The position numbers and the translations under genes were made by a program. The notes under the pieces were generated by a model, which was given only the letters and a program-made list of their open reading frames with translations, made no database searches and was not told the DNA's origin. Shown piece by piece: positions 52,695-58,000 of a stretch of 58,000 nucleotides of DNA. Each line of letters begins with the position of its first letter. Position 1 is the stretch's first letter. Source of the DNA: Leptolinea sp. UBA5203 (GTDB lineage: Bacteria > Chloroflexota > Anaerolineae > Anaerolineales > Anaerolineaceae); assembly GCA_002412765.1 (NCBI GenBank), contig DHVR01000048.1, forward strand, positions 22,309-80,308. The letters run 5' to 3'.

Positions 52695-53966
52695 TTGAAA
52701 AATCTAGCCCCCGTTGTTTACACTCGTCGAATTCTGGCCTCTTATCAGGATAAATTACAGGCTTTCACGCCCAATGCGCGCGACTATTTATTGAGCACCG
52801 CGGTGGCCGGCGCTGCCACTGGCATTTATCGTCTGCTGTTTAATTTCTTTATTTTAAGCCTCGGCTTCGATGAACGCATGCTTGGCAACATGATCACCGC
52901 CAGCAGCCTGACCATCCTCCTTTTTGCCCTGCCCATGGGATTTGTAACCGGCAAAATTGGCCGAAAACCAGCCCTGATCCTTTCACAAATTCTGGTCAGC
53001 CTGTCCGTGTTGGGCACCATTCTCTTCCCGACCGCCGGCGTTATCATGGCTTTGAATGTCCTGCTGGGCATGGGGCAAAGTTTATCCGCGGTCAGTTTGG
53101 GACCGTTCCTGATGGAAAACAGCCGCGATAAGGAACGCACCTACCTGTTCAGCTTCAGTTTCGGCATCCGCATGGCTTCTGATTTTGTAGGAAACTGGAT
53201 CGGCGGGTATCTGCCTTTATTAATTGCCAGCCTATCCGGGTCTAAGGCCGACTCTTCCTTTGTCTATGCGGTCGCCCTGATGGTGGTAGTAATCATCAAC
53301 ACAGCCAGCGTCCTGCCTCTCTTTCACATTTCCAAAACCCGCATCTCCGATCAACCTGAATCCACCTTTGCCTCGCCCGCCTTACTGATGAAGGAGAAAA
53401 AACGCTATACCATTCTCATCCTGCCCATGCTGATCACCTCGATAGGCGCCGGCTTGATCACCCCTTTTATGAACGTCTTTTTCCGCAATGTGCATCACCT
53501 TTCCGATCATCAGATCGGGTCCATTTTTGCCTTGGGCGCACTGACCACCGGCATCGGTTTCATGGTCGCGCCGGCCATTGCAGACCGCATCGGTAAAATT
53601 CAAACCGTGGTGTTGACCCAGGTCATTTCCATTCCTTTTTTGGCCGCACTGGGGTTTTCACCCTGGTTGGGATTGGCAGTGCTGGCTTATTTTATTCGCG
53701 GGACCATGATGAACATGTCCGGACCGATTTACCAATCCTACGTGCTGGAGAAAGTTCCTTCTGAATCCAGGGCGACCATCGCCAGCCTGACCAGTATGGC
53801 AGGGAATTTCGGGTTTGCCATCAGCCCCACCATCAGCGGCCTGCTGCAAGTCAATTACGGCTTTGGGCCGGCCTACGCCGGGACCATCTTCCTGTATACC
53901 CTCTCCACCCTGATGTATTGGTACTTCTTTGTCTTTCCTGATCGAAAAGAAAAAATGCTAGAATAG
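52695..53966 (+). CDS. major facilitator superfamily transporter
   Basis: 423 residues with about 12 transmembrane helices. The loop between helices 2 and 3 reads GFVTGKIGRKPAL, the MFS signature. A long hydrophilic loop (about 205-235) separates the two halves, followed by ITPFMNVFFRNVHHLSDHQI. It resembles drug exporters of the DHA1 type. The start is TTG at 52695; no in-frame ATG occurs before residue 60, which would cut helix 1. It lies 18 bp after the ArsR gene and 29 bp before the toroid gene. Confidence 0.92.
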   Translation: MKNLAPVVYTRRILASYQDKLQAFTPNARDYLLSTAVAGAATGIYRLLFNFFILSLGFDERMLGNMITASSLTILLFALPMGFVTGKIGRKPALILSQILVSLSVLGTILFPTAGVIMALNVLLGMGQSLSAVSLGPFLMENSRDKERTYLFSFSFGIRMASDFVGNWIGGYLPLLIASLSGSKADSSFVYAVALMVVVIINTASVLPLFHISKTRISDQPESTFASPALLMKEKKRYTILILPMLITSIGAGLITPFMNVFFRNVHHLSDHQIGSIFALGALTTGIGFMVAPAIADRIGKIQTVVLTQVISIPFLAALGFSPWLGLAVLAYFIRGTMMNMSGPIYQSYVLEKVPSESRATIASLTSMAGNFGFAISPTISGLLQVNYGFGPAYAGTIFLYTLSTLMYWYFFVFPDRKEKMLE

Positions 53967-53995
53967 GTTCATCAAACATTGGGAGGATGTCCTTG

Positions 53996-54931
53996 ATGGA
54001 AACCTATGCGCAAACTATAGATTGGTTAATGAAAAGCGAGCACCCCTCGTTAAGGGTTGCCATTCGCCGGGATCTATTGCACGAAGCTCCCACGCCGCAA
54101 GAACAGGCGGCTTTGGTGGATGACCGTTCCCCCATTCGGGCCATCCTGAACCAGATGAAGGATCAAACCTATTGGATATACCCCAACCATTTTTACTCAC
54201 CCAAGTTCAAAGCCTCGCATTGGAGTTTGCTCCTGTTGCATGAATACCGCTGCCCTGCCGATTTACCGGAAATTCAACGCGCTTGTGCCTATCTTCTGCA
54301 AGGATGCCAGCGCTGGCTGGATGAAGGCATGATCCATCAAACAAAGGATCATCGCATGGCCTGCTTTTTTGGCAATGTTCTGCGCTATGCCCTGGCCTTT
54401 GGTTTTCAGGACCACCCCACGGTAAAAGAGATCCTGAGCGTCCTGTCGCATGCCAAAGACGGCAAAGAATGGACATGCAAGCATAATGACAACAGCCCCT
54501 GCACCTGGGCAGCGATTCGGACATTGTGGGGCTATGCCCTGCTGCCTGAATCGATGAGAATGCCTGCCGTCCAGGCTTCCATTGACTCTGGGATAGATTT
54601 AATTTGCCACAGCCAGGAGATGATGCAAACGGTCAATCACGCCCCCACGGTTAAAAAACACGCCCAATGGGAGAAAATCAGTTTCCCCCTTTACTATCAA
54701 TCTGACCGCTTATTCACTCTGCGGGTATTGGCCGAACACGGACAGGCAAATCATGCCCTGCTCCAGCCTGCCGTTGCCTGGCTGGAATCCAAAAGAAAGG
54801 AGAACGGACGCTGGCACGGCAGCAATCCGAACAAATCCCGCAGCTGGCCTTATGGGTTCACTCCGGAAGACACGGATCGCTGGGTCACGATGCAGGCTCT
54901 TTGTGTTCTGAATGCGGTTAAGGAAGGATAA
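53996..54931 (+). CDS. alpha/alpha-toroid (terpene cyclase/prenyltransferase-like) protein
   Basis: 311 residues from the ATG at 53996, which has GGGAGG at nine bases; the ATG at 53987 abuts that site and is unlikely. The sequence is helical throughout with toroid-type repeats (ACAYLLQGCQRWLDEGMI, AVAWLESKRKENGRWHG). Aromatic and Cys/His residues are frequent (CKHNDNSPCTWAAIRTLWGYALL, GFTPEDTDRWVTMQALCVLN). The fold is that of squalene cyclase or prenyltransferase subunits, but the DxDD and QW signatures are absent, so catalytic function is doubtful. It is the third gene after ArsR and MFS. Confidence 0.75.
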   Translation: METYAQTIDWLMKSEHPSLRVAIRRDLLHEAPTPQEQAALVDDRSPIRAILNQMKDQTYWIYPNHFYSPKFKASHWSLLLLHEYRCPADLPEIQRACAYLLQGCQRWLDEGMIHQTKDHRMACFFGNVLRYALAFGFQDHPTVKEILSVLSHAKDGKEWTCKHNDNSPCTWAAIRTLWGYALLPESMRMPAVQASIDSGIDLICHSQEMMQTVNHAPTVKKHAQWEKISFPLYYQSDRLFTLRVLAEHGQANHALLQPAVAWLESKRKENGRWHGSNPNKSRSWPYGFTPEDTDRWVTMQALCVLNAVKEG

Positions 54932-55093
54932 GCAAAAATGCCTACGGAAACCCAAAAATTCGTGAGGCTGGCATAGGTGTATACTAATGCATATACAATT
55001 CAGGGTGGCCGAAAGCCAATACCCCTCAACAAAACGTGCTCTGGATAGGAAAATTCGTCATTATTCTCGATAATTACGCAGAAGGTTAAACTG

Positions 55094-55789
55094 ATGGCGC
55101 TAGAAATAATAACCATTCCTTTGAAAGTACCATGTTTCCTGGTAAAGACCGTTACAGGCTTTTTCATGATTGATACCGGAGATGCATCTGACCGCTCCAA
55201 GCTTTCTGATGCGCTTGACCGGGCAGGTGTGACACCTGACAACCTCAATTTGATCATCTTAACCCATGGAGATTTTGATCACAGCGGCAATGCTGCTTAT
55301 CTAAAAGAAAAATACACTGTGAAGATTGCCATGCACTCCGGCGATGTAAAAATGGTTGAGCGCGGGGATCATGGGTGGAGTCGCAAGACCAAACCCGATC
55401 GGGTGACTCTTTTCGGCAGAATCATTATGTTAATCTCGTTGAATTTCGCCCGACCAGTCCATTTTGAAACTTTTACACCTGATCTCATACTCGCTGATCA
55501 AGCAGACCTTTCGTTATACGGATTCGAAGCGAAAGTAATATACCTCCCCGGGCATTCGAAGGGTTCCATAGGAATCCTGACAATTATTGGCGAGCTATTT
55601 TGTGGTGACCTTTTAATGAATATTTTTAAACCCACTCTTCACTTTATGATTGATGATTTATCAGACTTTAATCGTAGTATTGAACAATTAAAGCAATTAA
55701 ATATTCAAACCATTTATCCAGGGCATGGTAATCCTTTTCTATTGGACCATTTCCTTAAGAACTACAAGCAAAGCAGAAATCCTATTTAG
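55094..55789 (+). CDS. metallo-beta-lactamase-fold hydrolase with altered metal motif
   Basis: 231 residues. The MBL fold is shown by FFMIDTGD, then LTHGDFDHSGNAAYL (His58, Asp60, Asp62, His63), YLPGHSKGSIG and IYPGHGNPF. The canonical HxHxDH motif is here HxDxDH: the second His is Asp60. Several MBL-fold subfamilies tolerate this change and retain a two-metal centre, so activity is still possible. A hydrophobic stretch (about 111-122, LFGRIIMLISLNFAR) could associate with the membrane. Likely a small-molecule or thioester hydrolase. There is no adjacent partner. The ribosome site is weak. Confidence 0.85.
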   Translation: MALEIITIPLKVPCFLVKTVTGFFMIDTGDASDRSKLSDALDRAGVTPDNLNLIILTHGDFDHSGNAAYLKEKYTVKIAMHSGDVKMVERGDHGWSRKTKPDRVTLFGRIIMLISLNFARPVHFETFTPDLILADQADLSLYGFEAKVIYLPGHSKGSIGILTIIGELFCGDLLMNIFKPTLHFMIDDLSDFNRSIEQLKQLNIQTIYPGHGNPFLLDHFLKNYKQSRNPI

Positions 55790-55915
55790 TACTTGATTCT
55801 CGTAGCAATGGGCGCGGAAGTGTCTGGCTCAACAGAACTGACATTTTCCACTTCCGCTTCTACACTTAATTCTTACATGCAAGAGGAATTTCCTGCGCTT
55901 TGATCAGTCTATAGG

Positions 55916-56125
55916 GGGTTTCATCGACCGCATCCTGGCGAGATCTGTCTGGCACACCACGGCATATTATTTCTGGACAAACTACATGAGTTCAAACCGC
56001 GTGCCCTGAAAGTGCTGTGCCAGCCCCTCGAAGATAAAATCCTCACCATAAGCCGCGCGCAAGGTTTGCAGATCTTAAAAGCTAACTTCCAATGGGTTGC
56101 TGCGTTGAATCCCTGTAAACCATTA
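55916..56125 (+). pseudogene. relic of comM/yifB (Mg-chelatase-like AAA+ ATPase)
   Basis: One frame reads HRPH-PGEICLAHHGILFLDK, then LHEFKPRALKVLCQPLEDK, ILTISRAQG and NFQWVAALNPC. This matches the Walker B region of ComM/YifB, where PGEISLAHxGVLFLDELPEF and QPLEDGxVTISRA are expected. The first Glu of the Walker B DE is Lys here, a stretch between HRPH and PGE is missing, and the preserved piece is only about 70 of 500 residues, with no upstream P-loop or downstream end. It is a dead fragment left by deletion. No intact comM lies in the window. The rest of 55790-56247 shows nothing. Confidence 0.85.
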
Positions 56126-56247
56126 GTGGGATTGTCTTCTTTTGAACCAAACTACTTAAATCCAAAAAACCAACAATCCATCATGGGAGTTGTTGGCAGG
56201 CTGTTGTACTCCTGTAAAATTTCTACTAATAATCGATCGGAGAAGAA

Positions 56248-56847
56248 TTAATTCAGAAGTTGATTGGCGAAATGGTTGCCCATCGGTGCTTCGAAGATGA
56301 ATAAAATCTCATTGGCGGTTTTGCCGGAATTTTGAATTGAAAATGGGGTATAGGATCGAAAAAGGATATTTTCCGAAGGCAGGATTTTATATTCAATGCC
56401 ATTGATTGTAAAAATTGAAGATCCTTTCAGACACCAGGCAAAAACCTCACTGCTATCCGGCAGGGCTGCACATTGAATTTCTTCCCCCGGCTGCATACTG
56501 ACCAGATAAGGCTCCAGAAATTGATCACGCAAACCACTCGCCAGGCTGGTGATATGAATTTCCGAGTTTCTTGCTGCAGGAAGAATGCTGGTCTGATTGA
56601 CGATCACTTCACTGTCCAGGTCTTCCAAAAAGAGATCAATCATCTTGAGGCCCATGGCATAAGCCAAACACTCAAGCGAATTGAGAGTAGGCGAAACCTG
56701 ATCCCGTTCAATTTTGCTGATGGCGATGGCAGACAGCCCACTCTTTTCAGCGAGTTCCCGAACGGATAATTTTTGTTTTCTTCTGAGCGAACGAATTCGC
56801 TGACCTATCTTTGTACCTGAGAACGTTGCTTTGTTGTTTTTTTCCAT
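56248..56847 (-). CDS. XRE-family regulator with C-terminal cupin domain
   Basis: 199 residues from the ATG at 56847 (GGGA upstream); an in-frame TTG at 56901 would add 18 unrelated residues. The N-terminal HTH shows GTKIGQRIRSLRRKQKLSVR, then LAEKSGLSAIAISKIERDQV. A linker is followed by a cupin domain (about 115-190): YLVSMQPGEEIQC, then the second half ILPSENILFRSYTPFSIQNSG. The cupin metal His are largely replaced, so it may bind a ligand without metal. Such MerR-unrelated XRE-cupin proteins regulate polyamine, amino acid or osmolyte genes. It is solitary. Confidence 0.92.
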   Translation of the reverse strand: MEKNNKATFSGTKIGQRIRSLRRKQKLSVRELAEKSGLSAIAISKIERDQVSPTLNSLECLAYAMGLKMIDLFLEDLDSEVIVNQTSILPAARNSEIHITSLASGLRDQFLEPYLVSMQPGEEIQCAALPDSSEVFAWCLKGSSIFTINGIEYKILPSENILFRSYTPFSIQNSGKTANEILFIFEAPMGNHFANQLLN

Positions 56848-57370
56848 GCAGTCCCTACGTTTCGATGAAGATCGTCCCCAACCAAACAATAATTTTATCA
56901 AACAAATTGTGACTTTTTATTCAGATATTCCCTATCTGACCTTACATATTTGTAAGTGTATCTTAATATCTTCATTTGATAGGATGATTTTTTTAAATCA
57001 TGGTTTGTAGAGAGGAACTTTCCAACTAATGGCTTAGGTTTCACATGCCGGGCTTTGGTGGAGCGGTTCCGCCTGTCCCCGCAGGGGAGAGTTTACCGAA
57101 AGGCAGCCACCAGGCTTCTACTGAGCCACATTCTCCGCTCCCGCCTGCCCCCGCAGGGGAGAGCACCCTACTTGGCTCCCTGAGCCCGTCGAAGGGTTAA
57201 ATTACACAAGCCGGATTTAGAATTCACAATCCAGCTTGCTCAATTTCCGGCCTCGACAAGCGGCTCCTGAGCTTGCCGAAGGGCAGCCAACGGCGGGGTC
57301 CGTTCCCTCCTGTCCCCGTAGGGGAGAGCCTGTCGAGAGGATAAATTACACAAGCCGGGCTTCGGTGTTG
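56848..57370. other. gene-free region with mixed short repeats
   Basis: From 57000 on, CCTGCCCCCGCAGGGGAGAG-type blocks occur at about 57072, 57150 and 57313 and again near 57608 and 57905. CTGAGCCCGTCGAAGGG (57180-57196) and TCGACAAGCGGCTCCTGAGC (57254-57273) belong to the CTTCGACAAGCTCAG repeat family. No gene was found; the part before 57000 is A/T-rich promoter region of the XRE-cupin gene. Confidence 0.6.
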
Positions 57371-58000
57371 CCAAATTTAAAGTAAATGGAATGGGAACCG
57401 TAGAGGCCAAGCATTTCGATAAGGCGGCCGAAAATTATGTCGCAATCGAAATGCTTTGCCCTTTGCGGGACAGGGTTCCCAACAATAATTTGAATTTCCG
57501 TATGGCGTGGTGGGCCAAGCATTCGACAGGATGATTTCCAACCTACGATCGTACGAATGCTTGGCCCCTACGTATTTTAACAAGCCAACGGGTTTAGTCC
57601 GCTCCCTCCTGTCCCCGTAGGGGAGAGCCTGTCGAGAGGATAAATTACACAAGCCGGGCTTCGGTGTTGCCAAATTTAGAGTAAATGGAATGGGAACCGT
57701 AGGGGCCAAGCATTTCGATAAGGCGTCCGAAAATTATGTCGCAATCGAAATGCTTTGCCCTTTGCGGGACAGGGTTCCCAACAATAATTTGAATTTCCGT
57801 ATGGCGTGGTGGGCAAAGCATTCGACAGGATGATTTCCAACCTACGATTGTACGAATGCTTGGCCCCTACGTATTTTAACAAGCCAACGGCGGGGTCCGC
57901 TCCCGCCTGCCCCCGCAGGGGAGAGCCTGTCGAGAGGATAAATTACACAAGCCGGGCTTCGGTGTTGCCAAATTTAAAGTAAATGGAATGGGAACCGTAG
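57351..58000 (+). repeat. 298/299-bp tandem repeat, at least two full copies, cut by window end
   Basis: TTCGGTGTTGCCAAATTTA recurs at 57361, 57660 and 57958, spacings of 299 and 298 bp. Each unit has two AAGCATT-type palindromic modules: GAGGCCAAGCATTTCGAT ... ATCGAAATGCTTTGCCC and GGGCCAAGCATTCG ... CGAATGCTTGGCCCC. Between units lies a CCCGTAGGGGAGAGCCTGTC block. It is related to, but not the same as, the 264-bp array at 40.1 kb. The third unit continues beyond the window. Confidence 0.9.

Noticed and set aside
56012..56251. 79-codon plus-strand frame as a functional gene
   Set aside because: Its first half is the comM/yifB relic and the rest is unrelated; no start or ribosome site.
1..58000. 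tRNA or rRNA genes
   Set aside because: No cloverleaf with a GGTTCRA T-arm and matching acceptor stem, and no rRNA signature, was seen on either strand; a covariance-model scan was not possible.

Overview
The window looks like a chromosomal piece of an anaerobic Chloroflexota bacterium, most likely Anaerolineae. This is an inference from gene content: an electron-bifurcating [FeFe] hydrogenase (HydABC type), hybrid cluster protein with a ferredoxin, a 7TM/GAF histidine kinase, glycan-active enzymes without signal peptides, lipoproteins with Cys lipoboxes, and several families of long, GC-rich, palindrome-containing intergenic repeats. No rRNA, tRNA, CRISPR array, transposase or phage gene was recognised. 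About 41 protein genes and one clear gene relic are supported.

Layout. 1-2.2 kb: repeat, an orphan membrane protein, and an XRE regulator translationally coupled to a 4-TM protein. 2.3-14.5 kb: a very large GH94/GH149-like glycoside phosphorylase candidate, a two-gene signalling unit (REC-PAS-GGDEF-EAL followed by a 7TM-PAS-GAF3-HisKA_2 kinase), and a cytoplasmic GH3 beta-glucosidase. 15.1-20 kb: two cell-surface proteins (one combining thrombospondin type 3 calcium repeats with a transglutaminase-like triad) and a membrane-anchored alpha/beta hydrolase. 20.5-28.1 kb: a seven-gene same-strand cluster, read right to left: quad-CBS protein, SsuA/NMT1-like lipoprotein, ABC permease, ABC ATPase, HydC, HydB, HydA. 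28.5-35.2 kb: two paralogous lipoprotein esterases, one fused to a YCF48/BNR-like propeller, then a DrrAB-like ABC exporter with two ABC-2 permeases.

35.8-46 kb: a NarL-type regulator lacking the phosphoacceptor Asp, a DinB-like protein, a chemoreceptor, a LemA/TPM pair, a divergent WYL regulator/GyrI-like pair with a perfect palindrome between them, and a PadR/HAAS-membrane-protein pair whose promoter predicts a leaderless mRNA. 47-58 kb: DoxX protein, a solitary tyrosine recombinase, a ferredoxin-hcp operon behind a textbook CRP/FNR/HcpR-like box, a cold shock protein, an ArsR-type regulator with an MFS exporter and an alpha/alpha-toroid protein, an MBL-fold hydrolase, a comM/yifB relic, and an XRE-cupin regulator.

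How it fits together. The hydrogenase cluster and the ferredoxin-hcp operon point to fermentative anaerobic life with ferredoxin/NAD(H)/H2 electron exchange and nitrosative-stress defence. The phosphorylase candidate and GH3 enzyme suggest intracellular use of beta-glucan oligosaccharides. Most remaining genes are regulators with their cognate exporter or membrane partner. The long non-coding gaps carry repeat arrays with periods of about 150, 183, 264 and 299 bp, and most of these arrays sit between convergently transcribed genes. The most distinctive things to follow up are the CBS/ABC/HydABC cluster, the phase-preserving 264-bp repeat array, the degenerate receiver domain, and the HcpR-like promoter.
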